A stretch of DNA of 64,000 nt, taken from assembly GCA_002778195.1 (NCBI GenBank), contig PCDI01000001.1:1748939-1812938 (forward strand). The letters are read 5' to 3'. The position numbers were made by a program, and so were the translations under genes. The notes beneath the pieces were generated by a model. It had not been told where the DNA came from. It did no database searches and saw only the letters and a list, made by a program, of their open reading frames with translations. Below, piece by piece: positions 11,794 to 24,600 of this stretch. The DNA comes from Raffaelea ambrosiae. Lineage: Eukaryota; Ascomycota; Sordariomycetes; Ophiostomatales; Ophiostomataceae. Each line of letters starts with the position of its first letter. Positions within the stretch are counted from its first letter, which is position 1.

Positions 11794-14700
11794 GGTCGGG
11801 GTGGTCGTTCAGTGTCGGTGTGTTGGGGGTGGCCGTCATCCGACCACGCAGAATCGGCGACAAGAACAACAATCGAAAAGAATGACAATGGAAGAAAAGT
11901 TGAAAAGAAAGGCCGTGTTTTCCCTGTGCGAAAAGCAGCGAACAAACACGAATACGAAAGCTAGACTGGAAGAAACAATGCAGCAACTGGAATGCAAAGT
12001 AGAATACAAACAAAATCGAGGAAAGTAAAAAGTAAACGAGGGTGTAACGAGAGTAGTAAATGGTCAGGCGGCCCAGGTGCACTTGAGAGAGAAAAGATGG
12101 CGTCGAGATCGAAGGAGGTTGCAGCCACAAGTGCACAGGGAGCGGGCGCAGAAAAATGCGTGGAACCCCTGCGGAAGGAAGAAAATGAACGATCGCCCGT
12201 TCCGTCACACGCCTCCGCCAGGAGGGAAACCCCAACACGAGGTTTGCGCCTGGGGACGACTGGCTCGCCACGTCTGGAGGTCCAGTTCCAGAAGAGCGGG
12301 TCCGCCGTCCTGCACTGTCTTGCGTTGTCTGGTGTTGTGGTTGTGCTGTGCCTGTGCTGTGCCTGGCCTGCGCAGGGTGTCGTTGTATGTGGGATGCTGG
12401 GGTATCTCGCTCTGTATCTCACATAATAACCGCATAGTCAGCCGTTACAGCTGGGTCGGAGACGGTGTGGGTGCGTTGGCGGTTCTGCCCCAGAGGGTGG
12501 CTGTGCTGGAACGGAGTCCCACGTTGATTGCCGTTCTGGGGCCAGCAGTCCATGCGGCCGGCGGCCAGCTGCTTTCTTTGTGTTGGGAACAGTCGTCGTC
12601 ATGCGCTGATACCAGTCAGGTATAGTCGATCGCCCGCCCTGCAGGGGACCCAGAAAGAATCGGGAAGGGCAAACCGCGCACACGCTATTGGTGATGAGCA
12701 GAAAGTGGCCTGGTTGGCCTTCAGCGTGCCTGTCAGGTCAGTGCCCTTTGCCCTTTGTTCTTGATCTTCTTGGTCCTCTTGTCGTCTGCGCTTCGGCAAT
12801 TCTCCGCACAGTCGTAGGGCGAAATTCTAGCACAGCATCCACGTGTGGCGCACTGAAGGGGCTGAGTTCTGAGCCGTCGGTAATCGCTGTCTGCGGCTGG
12901 GACACCGACGCTGTAAAAATATCTTTTTTTTTTCTTGTTGCTGTGCTCGGATTGACTGTGCATACTATGTAGTATGGGGTTCCAGGCTGTGACGTTTTGG
13001 CCACTCCTCCTTTCCCCCCTCTTTTCGGGGCTGGGGGGACGAGACGAAACCAAAAAAAGGGAAAAAAAGAAAAGAGGGTCTTCCCCCCAAACGAGTGGTC
13101 CTTGTTCTGAGTCGTGCTATGCGGCAATAGGGGATGGATGGAATCAGAGAGGAGACGGGCATTTGCCAAGAACGTCCAAGAGACATCCAAGAGACATCCA
13201 AGAGACACCCAAGATTCCAAGAAACGAGAGGAAGATAACGCAATGCGACTTGTTTTATTCTTGCTGTGCAGTCTGTCTCTCTATGAAGCAGTTGCAGCCA
13301 GTATTTCTGCGGAAGTTTCTGTTGCCCTGCATCGCTCTTTCCTCAACCTGCACGCCATCACCGCCCTGTCTCCTCCCTTCTCTCTTTTTGCTGGGCGAAA
13401 TGCGTGAACAAAGTGGTGTGGTGTTGGAGTAGTTTTGGGTGGGGCGCGCCTGCCCTTGGTGGAAGACCGCTCTTTCCTTCTTCCCTCCTTCCCCTCTCAC
13501 CATGGTAGAGAATGGCGTGCAATGACCAGCAAAAAAGGCAAGATCGAACGACTGTTCTTGCGTCCTATCTGGGTTCGGTATCGACTGCGAGGAAAGTGCG
13601 AAGTGCTCACCAAGGGGAGTAGATAAGAAATAGCATACGTACCACCGTAAGCTCGCCCATAGACTCCCCGGTATCCTCCCGAAGCGGAAAGGACAAGCCT
13701 GCGCCGAGTAGCGTCGGAGCAAGGGCGGCGCTTCCCATTTGAGTGTGCGATCTTTCCGTCTTGCGGAGTGTAGATCTGTTTCGAGACAGAGGCAGCAGCT
13801 TTGTTCCTCTGTCTTATGATCTTTGCCTCATAGGCGAACAATTGATTCCAAAGAAACTGGCGATGTCTTGCGTACGCCTTATCACAGACGGCACTCCAGA
13901 GATCCCAGAAGTCGCCAATCAAACAAAACAATCCTGTTGATACACGCCTACTATGGTAGTTACACCGTACACATTCGTTGTCCATGCAAGGTCGGTACTG
14001 TTTACTATTAGTGCCTTGCGCCACGTACGGGACAATAAAGAAAGTGCTGCCTGTCCTGGTGCTTAGTCGTGACCATCCCTTTCAAGTCCCCTTTTTTCAA
14101 AACAGGCCCCTTAATCAGGATCCCATTTTCTCCCTCGTTCCCCTCTTTCTAACACGTCAGAACTTTGCAGCATGTAAGTACCGATGTGGACAGAAGTCAC
14201 CATCCAAAGCTTGTTTCTCTTCTCCTAGACTGGACGCTGGGCGCTATTTTCTAGAACCTCACAGGTCTGCTCCGCGCCATGAAACAAACAGTCGAATGCT
14301 CACACCACGGCGTGTCTGTTGTACCTGCACGCATATCGTCCCTAATCAATAAACAACACATCATAATTGATACAAGACAGCCTCCTCTTTGCGTTGGTCT
14401 CTCAACAGCTCGCTGTTTATTCTATTTTAAAGCAGCTTCGAACTTCGAGCTTTAAATCCCGGATTGCTTCTCGGGCTTCTCGGGCTTCTCAGCCTTCTTG
14501 CCCCGTAAAACGGCACCGGTGCGTGTCTCGGTCTCCTTTCTTGCTTTTTCGTATTTTTTGGTTCTTCTTTCTTGTCTCATAATTACGCGACGCACTGATG
14601 CACTCGACCGCCTGTTCGGGGCCGTCGGCTCTTGATCTGTTCTTTGCTGTTCACGAGTACATAGTAGATCAATTCTTATCCTCAATTCGTATGCCGCCAC

Positions 14701-16423
14701 AAAACAAAACATACACCGCCATCAACCCATCGATGTACGCGGTCATTGTGGCTAAGCAGACACAACAACACCATAGTGACATGCCACGCAAGATAATAAG
14801 AAAACCTCTCGACGAAAACAGACTTAAACCCGTAATACACGTCAGCCTCAACAAAGACGGAATTCCACAATCTGACTTGTTCTCCGAAGACGTTGCGTCT
14901 TGCTTGTTGCATCTGCAGCATAGCACAAGCATATCACAGCCTCCCGACGGCAAAAAAAAGTTGACCAGTAAAACGTAAGAGAGCCGGCACATTCCATATC
15001 ATTGCCTACTTTGAACCGTGACGCGTAAAGTGGCTCCCTTCAAGGTGCTTCCAGCGACGCGACGCCATACGTATCCCCATATATTAAATATAGATGAATG
15101 CCAAGAATATACCCGATCTGCAAACCGTTTGATTATATGACGCATTGAGGTTCAAACTGCCATACAGGCTTTTGCAAACGTCGTCTTCTCGATGCCCAAC
15201 TTTTCTTCCTGTCAGCGGCACAGTATTAAACGGTGCAACGGCAACCGTTGAACCGTGCCGTGCGTTGGTCACGTCACATGGACAAGATGCAGGAATACTG
15301 GCCAAAAGATTACCGTGGCTATACGAATTTCTAGCAAAAGAAAATGTATTTTTGTATTCTCCAGTATTAGATCCCAGCCGTGACCTCGTCAGACAGAAAG
15401 TAGGAAATAAGACAAATTGGAAATAGGACCCCCAGAAATTGCCCCACTGTATGAAAAAGGTAAATAAGAAACAGGCGACTGTCCCTTCCAGGGTTGCCAT
15501 TGTTTTCCTTTTCAATGAAAACCTAAGAAACCTAAGAAACCTATAAAATGGTACCTCCGGAAAACTGGACTCAGTGTCTGTCTTCTTCCTCCTCTCTCAA
15601 CATGCAACCCCCGAGAACCTCCCGGTATCCAATCAACATTAGTTAGGAAAAACCCAAGCCACCTGGGCTTTCGCCGAGTCCAGATTTCTTCAGATGTGGT
15701 AAAAAAAAAGGTAAAGTAAGGAAATAAGGAGGGTAGGAAATAAGGGAAAATATGCCAGCAAGGCTCCCAGTTGACTTCCTCTGTATTTCAAGATAGTCAC
15801 CAACTGAGTTATTAGGTGTGTCGAGTTTGAGACGGATACAGACGCCCGGAAACAAGAACACGAGAGGCAATATATATAATGCCATCAAAACTGCAAAGAG
15901 CAAACAGGCAAATAAGGAGTGACTTTGAAAAAAAAGAGAAGCAAACAGATAAGGAAAAAATGAGTTAAAGAGCTAGGTGGAAATAGGAGCGACAAGGAAA
16001 TAGGAAATGAGAAATGAACAAGAGGGTAAAAAAAACATCAATGTATACGATCGATGTGCCAGACACGCATGATCGAGATCCGAAGGTAGGTTGTCGTCAT
16101 GCAGATCTGTGGCCGCAGATGAAAAAACAAAGAGCAAAATAGAATCGCAAACCAGGACAATAACAAACAAAGACTGTTCCGAAGGCGAGCGGAGAGTCGG
16201 TAATCGAGAATAAGCAGGGAATGGTTCCCTAGGAAATTCGACAAGGACAGAGCCTCTTGCGAATCAAAGAAAGAGCAGCCGAGAACGCCAGTAGCAAAAC
16301 AACGCAGCCCGCGGGTATATTGAAGAAAACCAAACCAAAAAACACGCAAAAGCCAATCTAGTCTCAAAGGGAGGGGAACGACAACTTTTTTATATATATT
16401 TTTTCGAGGTCATAACCCACTCT
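11794..16423. other. Gene-free 4.6-kb region between the flippase and homeobox genes
   Basis: Holds the flippase promoter and the 3' flank of the homeobox gene. No coding frame shows family resemblance. Local features are an 11-bp tandem repeat at about 13168-13220, a TACATAGTA-type motif near 14657, and from about 15390 to 16020 a purine-rich zone with many copies of GGAAATAAG or GGAAATAGG on the plus strand. I saw no tRNA or rRNA gene by eye. Confidence 0.5.
13168..13220. repeat. Short tandem repeat, 11-bp unit (ACATCCAAGAG)
   Basis: Three to four imperfect head-to-tail copies, diverging at both ends. Confidence 0.8.
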
Positions 16424-18669
16424 TTAAGCGGCGGTATGCGGGAGGCTTTCGGGAGACAGGCTGGCTGGGTCGATGGCATCAAACTGCACCAGCTGGTTCA
16501 TATCCAATTCGGCTTGAGCAGCCTCCGGGTAGGAGGCAGGCGAATGTGGATGCATCGGCAGGTTGATGGTGTGCTTCGAGTACATGTCGTTCAGGCTGGT
16601 CCCATCGTCAGAAATGGCGGATGAATCCCCATTCAGCGGGTAAATGTCGGCAGACGCGCTGCGGCCAATCATGGACATGGGGGGGGACTGGTCGACAATA
16701 GCTGGATCCGAACGGCCAGCAAATGACAGCGGCGAGACAGACGGTGCCGGCACCATGTTCTGAGCATTCATCATAGGCGACAGGAAGGCCGTGCCGTACG
16801 AGGGATTGTAGCTCGCCGGCAGCGCAGTCGTCTCGGGTGCCTGCGACGCAAAGAAGTTGGGGCTCGAATAGTCTGACGGAGACGGCGCAGTGGTGGCTGA
16901 CATAGGATACTGCCGCATGTCAAGGCCAAACCCAGCCTGAGTGTCGATGCGCAAATTCGGGCCCACGGGTCCTAGACCATTATTGGGCTGCTGAGGAATA
17001 GGAGCATAGATGTTCGGGCTGTGTGGCTGGGCTTGCGTCTCACCAGGGTGCTGGATGTAGAATGATGGCATCGGAGTCTGCAGGAGGGAGAAGTCAACTG
17101 CCATCGGAACAGATCGACTGCGCTGGCGCTTGTGGCCAGGGCCAGAGCGCATGCCCGGATGCATTCCGCTAATACCCCACTGTGTTTCCTGGAACATGCC
17201 AACATGGGGTTGCAGGAAGTTGGGCTGTGACGATGGGCGACCGGTTGGCGAAACCGGAGCAGACATTGACAGGTTCTGGCTAGCATCGAGAGGAAGAGGA
17301 GCCACCATAGGGGGGGCAGGACCGGGGACGGTAGTCGCAGCGGCCGCAGCAGCAGCAGCCGCAGCCGCAGCAGCCGCTACATTGTGCGGATTGTGCGGGC
17401 TGTGGCGAGTGATGAAGGTGTCGAGGGAGATCAACTTAGCCAGCTGGCTGCTGAGGACTTTCGGGTTGCCACCAAGGCGGTGCACGAGACAGCGCGAGGC
17501 CTGCTGGTTCTCGGTGAAGTCGCCAACCAGGAAAAAGCCGTCGGAGGTCACGGTCGAGTCCATGAAGAAGTTAGGCGGCTGGTTGAGCTCAATTACAATG
17601 CCACCGGCCTTGGTCGGATCCTCATCGCTCTCGAGGTAGACCTGCTTGATATAAGAGAATGGGTACTCGATCTTGTAACCGGCGTTCTCGTTGTTGATGT
17701 AATAGGTCATGGTGCACTTCTCGGGAGAATAGAAGACGATCAGGTCCATGGTGTTCTGGCCAACACGCGTCCACTTTCCGATGTTAAGGGAACGGCACGT
17801 AAGATGGTGGATCACTAGACAGAGGTCAACACGGCTGGCTATACAGGGAGGCCGTTAGCAATGAGGGTGGACGGGAAAACACGTACAAACTTTGCCCTGG
17901 TTGGCGTGCTCGCCGGCAAGCAGCATGCCGGGTCCATAGCCCAAGAGACCAGTGCGGCCATAGAAGGCACCGCCGAGACCTTTGCCAGTCTCGGCAGCCT
18001 GCATGGCGAGGTAATTACGCATAGACTCGGGGATCATGTCGATATCCTCACCGGTCTCCAGGCTCTTCTTGGCCAAGAGCTTGATCTTGGCACGCCTGAG
18101 TAGAGAAATCGCGTCAGTATTTGCGTCGGCTGCAGGACGGTAGGTCAGAGGGTCTTGGTCTTGGATAGCTGCACTCACCGATTCTGGAACCAGATCTGCA
18201 CCGACCTTTCGGTCATGTTGATCTGTTCCGCAATCAAGTTGCGTGTCTCTGCGTTGGGCGTGGGGTTCTTGTTGAACTCCATCTCAAGCGTGGTCAGCTG
18301 TTCCTGGGTTGCACGCTGGCGCTTCTGGTTCTTCTGCTGCTGTGTCAGGGTGCTCTTGCGCGTGGGACGCTTCGAGGACGCAGGGTGTGAGGTTGTTGAC
18401 TGAGCAGAGGGCGAAGGCGTCTGGGATGCCTTGGTGTTTGGCATGGCCGAGTTGGGTGTCGGGGCCGGACCAGTGCCCATCGCGGGCTGGCCAGCTGTCA
18501 TAACTGGCGTTGTGGCAGACATGGGAACTGGAACACCGGCCGGGGAGGACATGGCCATAGGCATCGACATCATCATGGCCTGATTTGGGGCCATGGGCAT
18601 CTCAACCTTGAGGTGCACAGGCATTTCGACTTTGACCTCGGTCGCCATCGTAGAATACCAGGCACTCAT
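16424..18669 (-). CDS. Homeodomain transcription factor with a conserved C-terminal extra domain
   Basis: Three exons: 18179-18669, 17887-18095, 16424-17814; 696 aa. The homeodomain spans about residues 114-173, with the helix-3 signature VQIWFQNRRAKIK; the first intron splits the codon for the first Arg after WFQN. The N-terminus is rich in Met, Pro and Ser. Exon 3 starts with a compact non-homeodomain region (KWTRVGQNTMDLIVFYSPEK and on for roughly 120 residues, rich in predicted beta strands), followed by a run of Ala and a long Ser/Pro/Gln-rich tail typical of activation regions. Fungal homeodomain proteins of this kind include Phx1 in fission yeast and the conidiation regulators Htf1/Hox2; I cannot say which orthologue this is. 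A second in-frame Met lies about 7 codons downstream. The very long gene-free upstream region fits a developmentally regulated gene. Confidence 0.88.
17336..17384. repeat. GCN repeat coding a polyalanine tract
   Basis: Imperfect GCC/GCA/GCT codons give about 14 consecutive Ala in the homeodomain protein. Mixed codons suggest an old, fairly stable tract. Confidence 0.85.
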
Positions 18670-21600
18670 AAAAGTCGTGTGGGATGGTGTTATGTATGTG
18701 GTTTGGTTATATCGTCACCGGGGGGGAATACCGGTCGATCGAAGGCTGAGGCGGAGCACTGCGGCTGCCTATCCGGGCTGTCAAGTCGGGTTGGGTTGCC
18801 TTACAGTTGGGTGATGTTGGGTGCCTAGCAGGATCGAACGTGTGCGGGAGATCGTGTTGATTGGTGAAGAACGAAAATAAAATAGGAAATGCTGAAAGAG
18901 CGTGGTCCTGGTCCAATGGGAGAGCAGGAAAATGGTTGTTGTGAATTTGTATGTCGTCGACAAGGTCGTCGAGAGCAGCTGCGTGCTGTAAAAGAATGGG
19001 CACCAGAAAACGGTGAGAAAGGCGTTGAAAAAAAAAAGATGGATCGAGCCGAAAGAATGTAATGGATGATCCCGAAATGAGTGAACGGGTGGTGTTCTGG
19101 GAGGATCCGGATTGGGCTGAAAAAAAGACAAAAAACTTTTGCAATACAAGAGAGTGACTATGGTGAGAAAAGAAAATGGAAATGAGTGAAAGGAAAAGGG
19201 AGAAAGAGAGAAAAGATCGGTTTGACGAGAAGTGCGACCACGAAGGATGAGGAGAGAAAAAGGGAAGAGAAAAGAGAGAAAAGGGAAGGAAGGGGAAGAA
19301 GAGAGAAAAGGGAAGGGGGGGGCAGAAAAGCGAGCCAGGGCAGACGAGAAGAGGGATGGGATGAATCGATGGGGTGTGTGCACTTTGGGAAGGGGCGTGT
19401 GAGCAGGGAAAGGGAAAAAGGGGAACAGGGAAAGACGGAGAAAGTGGGTCTTCCAAAAGGCGGCTCCCACGAGCAGCAAAAACTCCACTGGCGTCCCACC
19501 AGTTACAGCGCTGTGGGAGGGTCTGGCAGGGACAGGCTGTGTGTGCCGGGCGCCTGTGGGTGCCATGTGCGTCTGGGCCTGCCCAGTGGGTGGACGGCAC
19601 AGCAGGAGCACACCACAAGCAGACGGGTGAGGAAGGAGCGACCGGCAGCCAACTAGCGGCCTGGGACAGTCGTTATGGCAGTTGCCCTCGCACAGCGTCT
19701 CGCTACAACCTGCCCACAGACCAGGAGCTGCGGTCACTGGCCAGTGATAGTCCATTTGCCTGCATCGCCAATCGCCAACGTTTCGCGTTCTTTGTCTGCT
19801 ACACTCGCCCTCCCTGCCTTCACTACCGCCCCGCAATGGCAGCAGCAGAAGCAGCTGCAACAACAACAACTCTGCGGGCAGCCGCGGAGCTGCTGCGGCC
19901 CAGACAATGGCGCTGTCGTCACGGCAGCGGTGGAAAATCAGGTGGGATATGCCGCAAAAACACCAGCTTCCCAGCAAGACTTGGACTAACTAATACTAGC
20001 AACGAAGTTACAGTGTGGCGACGAGTGACGCATTGTCTGTGTGCGAGCAGCCAACATGCAAACCGGCGAACCGGCGCAGCAAGCCAATCTGGTCACAGCG
20101 GGCAAAGCCACCAAAAAGGCGCCGGCGCGTTGTTGGTGCAACCGTTAGAACCCCCCCGAGCCCGTATTGACAGGAGCTATGCATACCAACTCGTCCCAAC
20201 AGGCGTTCGCCACCGCAAGTCAGGGCGATCCAGGGGTTCCTGGATCCTACCGTTCCTGGATCGGCATCCAGCCAATGGGCGCCCGGCACTTTCAGCCAAG
20301 GCACATCCACAACACGATGCCCGCTGCGCTGTCCCTCCCCAAGCGCCTGCTTGCTTGCGCCTTTTCCCGATTTTGTCCTAACACAAGACTTCTTTTTTTT
20401 TTTTTTCAACAGGTCTTCCCTTCTTCGGTCGTCTTATCGCCCTACCGAGCCCGCTACTGCACGCCCTTGGCCAGCCACACGCCATCTAGCTGGTGAGACC
20501 GTCCTTCAGGTGTGTGGTCGGCGCAGAATGCCACCTCCACACATTCCTCGAGCGAACGGGGGGGGTTAGACTGGCGCGCTTCCAATACGGGAATGTGGTC
20601 GTGGCCCTTGACAGGTGCGTTGCAGGTGTTCAGTCGCCGCGCACATGGGACGGCAAGATACGGCGAGATAGGTAGAGACAAAAAAGACCGGGCGGCAGAG
20701 ACACGCAGGACACACGACCAGGACGGGACAGGACGAGACAGAACGAGACTGCTGAGTGAGCCAGAGCCAAAAGCAAGAGCAAAGAAACAAACGAGAGGGC
20801 TAGACAAGGATCGCTGTTTCCACTCCTGCTCCATCGACCAGGATACTTTCGTCATGCCGTGCAGCTTTCCAAACACATCAGCAGTCGCCAACGAGGCGGT
20901 GCTGCTGAGGTGTCGGACGAGGGACTCAGGAGGATGTTTCGAACACTGCTGTTGACCCAGCAGGATCTGATCCCAGGGTGTGGCGGGCGAGAGTGGTGCC
21001 CGCCGGATTTGCAAACGGATGGGCATCTGGCCCTATCTACTATGTATCTGGCTGGTTCCCCAGGCAGAGCCTGTCGGTGGTTTCTGCAAGGTACCAGCCG
21101 GCTAAAGCAATCCAATACGACGCCACGCCTTTCGTGGCCCCTGTACCCCTGGTGCGACTAGCCTAGTCATTGCTAGCGTGTCCAAGGTGGTCCTCAACCC
21201 CTGCACTAGGTTGTGTGAGGTCCACGGAGTCACGTCAGGCAAGGCCGTGCATCCTCACTGCGTCAGCGTGCTCGTCGGCAGGTTGAGGAGGTGTGAGTGT
21301 TCGTGCGTCCTTGTACCATCTGTTAGCACAAAGCATGGAGTGCCAATGCCAAGGTAGCAGGCGATACCCGGCACTGCTGCCCCGGCCATGCCATAATTTG
21401 GGCAGGCAGCTCGATAACTGACGGTGAAAGATACGAGCGTCTTACATAGTACATAGTACATATACAAAGTAGTAGTACACGGAAGGCGATCTCAGACTAC
21501 TACAGAGTATGTATGGCCAGCCAAAGCCAGGAAGCCCAAGCAAGGAGACAGGGCGCAGAACCCGAGGTGTCGTCTTCAGACGGAGCACAGGGACGAAGCA

Positions 21601-24600
21601 TAATACTGGCAACGCGCTGGTTACGGTTCAACAGACATGGAAGTGTCTCTCATCGGCCGTTTCATGGAGTCTTATGGGCTGGCAAACGCATCTGGCCTGC
21701 AGGAACGAATGCGCGCGCGTCATGCGTGTCTCTCTGCATCGGCTGGGCACACAACCAGAAAAGAACCATACAAGTTGCAGCCCAGCCGAACAGCCCCGAC
21801 TCTTTCCCGATCTCTGTGTGGCCTAGTAGTATTTTCTCAAAAAAAAAGTGTCTTTTCGGTGTCCTATTTTTGGCTCCCCCTGGCAAGTACGCCGTTGTGC
21901 ATTGCAATAGCACTTCGGTCGTCTCTCGATATTCCCCTCTTGAGCCGGAGCCAACCCATGTCTTGCCCCAGCTTGGCTCTTGGCTGGTGTCGTGTCCCCC
22001 AGACGGTGCTTGTCGAGAGAAGCGGGATGGAACAGTCTCCCACGGAGTTCTACGGCCTAGTATCCTATGCGCATGGCAGCATACACCCCTCCTCCCGTGC
22101 CCATATGGACTCTCCCCTTTCCTTTACCCTGGCTGTGCCGATAATACACAGTCTCGGATGGGGTCAGAAAGGTAAAGGGGCACAGAGTGGAGAGGGAGAC
22201 TGTTTACAATGCGCTTGGCACGACGAGTGGGCAAACCGGAGAGCACGCAAAAGAGGCAGAAGGGGCCGAAGAGGCAGAACTTGGGACAAGAGGCATAAAC
22301 TATGAACTACCAGCACGAACGATTACAGTAGAAAGGGAGGGGCAAGCGGAGCAGACTGAGTCCTACTATGCATGCGCCAATATGCACAGAGTGCGAGTAG
22401 AACTGAGAATGCGGTTAAAAATAACGGCAGGAAACAGCGCACATGCTCCGACCGGGCCAATAGGAACAGGCTGGCCGGGGAACGCAGGACCGGCCTCCTG
22501 CAGCTAGTTGCTGGTTGAACCTGTTCGACAGACAAGACTTGGAAAGGGGGGCACGCTGGACGAAACAAGCAAGAGGCGGCGGCGAAGGCGGCCAGTTCTG
22601 GCAAGAGCGACAGCAAAAAGCAAGAAACCAGGGCGAGGAAAGGGGTGGCCAAGAAGAAGGGGAACGACGACTGCGCTTTCCCTTTTCGTTTGCCGCCCTC
22701 TCGTGCCGGCCTTGCCAGCTGCCAGGTCGGATCGTGAAGGCGACAGACATTTGTGTCTTGCTTCGTACATACCAACTATGTACTATTAGCGACTACTTTG
22801 CACCTTACGTATCTTATCTGCGGGCATCTTACACCGTGATGATTACTCGTGCGCCTGCTCACCGCACGAGTCCCTTCCCCCTCCCCCCCCCCCTGCCCAG
22901 CTGTATGCCGACCGCGCATCCCCTCGGGGGTGCTCCGTGGACCATCCTCGTCACTGAGGGGCGGCGGCCTGGGCTGGGATAGCTGTTCCCCGTTAGGTCT
23001 GTGACGGTCGATCCTCAAGTCCCAAAAATCATTGCCGTCTGAGGCATAGTGTGCAGGGCCGATGGAGCACGCAAGGTGGCATCGGGGGGGAAAAGGGGGA
23101 AAGGTGAGAAAAGACTGGAGGGGCAAGAATAAAATAAAAAATAAAAAATAAAAAGACACGAGAGAAGACAGAATCAAAGCCCGCCCAGCGCGACGACAGC
23201 GCGACGGCGCTACTTACAGACGGCGACTGGACTACTACTATGTATGTAAGCAGCTGTTGGGACGGAAGTAGAACCATAGGCGGAAGAAGTACGGCGTGAG
23301 CAGGGCGGACAGTCAGCATGCATAGTCCTTACGATACAGGCACGATGTGACTTTGGCGTCTCGTGGACCCCCCTCCCTATGGCGAAGATCTGCCCTTGCC
23401 CACAGACCTCCAGCCAGTCGCAGGTCGCGATAGCGAAGGGTCTGGGCAGGCCAGAAGGCCCATTCCTCCCATTCCTGTCCCGAGTTTCAAGAGGAGTGGC
23501 CAATCGCTATGGTTGCAGCCTGGCTGGCCCTCCCTCCCGTTTGGCCGTATCCCGTGTCGTTTGGCTTGCAGCGAAGCTGTCGGAGGGTTGCAAAACAGCT
23601 GAACCCCTTTCTTTGGCTGGCTCTGGTTGGCTGTGGTTGGTCCGACGGGGCTCCGCCACCCCCCCGAAAGTTCAGGGAGGTACCACCTTTTAAAAAAAAA
23701 AAGAGAGGCACGACGCGCCAAAGAAGCAGCGAAACCAGACGTTGGTGGGTTCCTGCAGAAGCGCGTTTCTTAGTTTCTTATGCAAAAAGATGGGATGAAC
23801 GCTAATCCGTGTTGGGAAGGGGGGGCGGCTTTGTGTGGGCGTAAGAAGCCAAAAGACGCAGAAGAACCAGGTGGTGATGGCAAGCCAAAAAAAAAAAATT
23901 TGTACAAGTGACAAAAAGGACACACCTATGGATGCCCGGCTGACGCAGCGGACATCTGACCTCTTCCAGTGCGAGTATGCACGAGTACATAGTACACCCC
24001 CAGCTGGTGTCGTCTGCCCTGCTCGATGACGCTACCGGGGACATCGCACCTAAACCAGCCAAAGGGCCAAGCGCCGCCGAAAAGACAAGAAGAAGAAGAA
24101 AAAAAAAAGAAAGACAAAACAAGGATGGCCCGTCCTTGTTTCTGCAGCGGACATCCCTGCCAGCCAAAACGGCCTGGGCGAACAAGACAAGAAGATCCAT
24201 ACGAGCCCGAGAGGAGTGTGTGCCAGTTGTTTGAACCCACCTTGCATCCGCTTTGAACCCGGCACGCCGGCCAGTCGTGAGCTACTCGTATTTCGCCATC
24301 CCACCGCTTCACCGCGCTTTGCGAGGTCACTTGCCCTTTGCAAACCGTTGGAGAAAAAGCTGACACGACTCACACTCCCCTACCCCCTTCCCTCAGCCCG
24401 CCACAACAACGCGATCGCCAGACGGGGTTTACCCGGCTCCAAGTTCAAAACGGGGCAGTTCGGTGTTGTGCATCGGACACTTGACGGAAATCTCAATTTT
24501 GGAGGGGGGCCGGCGCTATTGGAAGACTGACAGACTACTATGTAGTTACGTGAACAACTGCAAGCTGGGAAACGGAAACCTGGCGAAACACAACTGGGAC

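Noticed and set aside
18707..19977. Two long minus-strand frames of about 300-400 codons upstream of the homeobox gene
   Set aside because: They consist of Phe/Ser/Leu/Pro strings translated from purine/pyrimidine-biased leader DNA and overlap in two frames.
21509..22305. Overlapping plus-strand frames of about 220 codons in the gene desert
   Set aside because: Three frames are open together, and there is no start context, splice support or recognisable domain.
24220..24280. Possible tRNA-like stretch containing TTTGAACCC
   Set aside because: No matching A box, anticodon arm or acceptor stem could be folded by eye.
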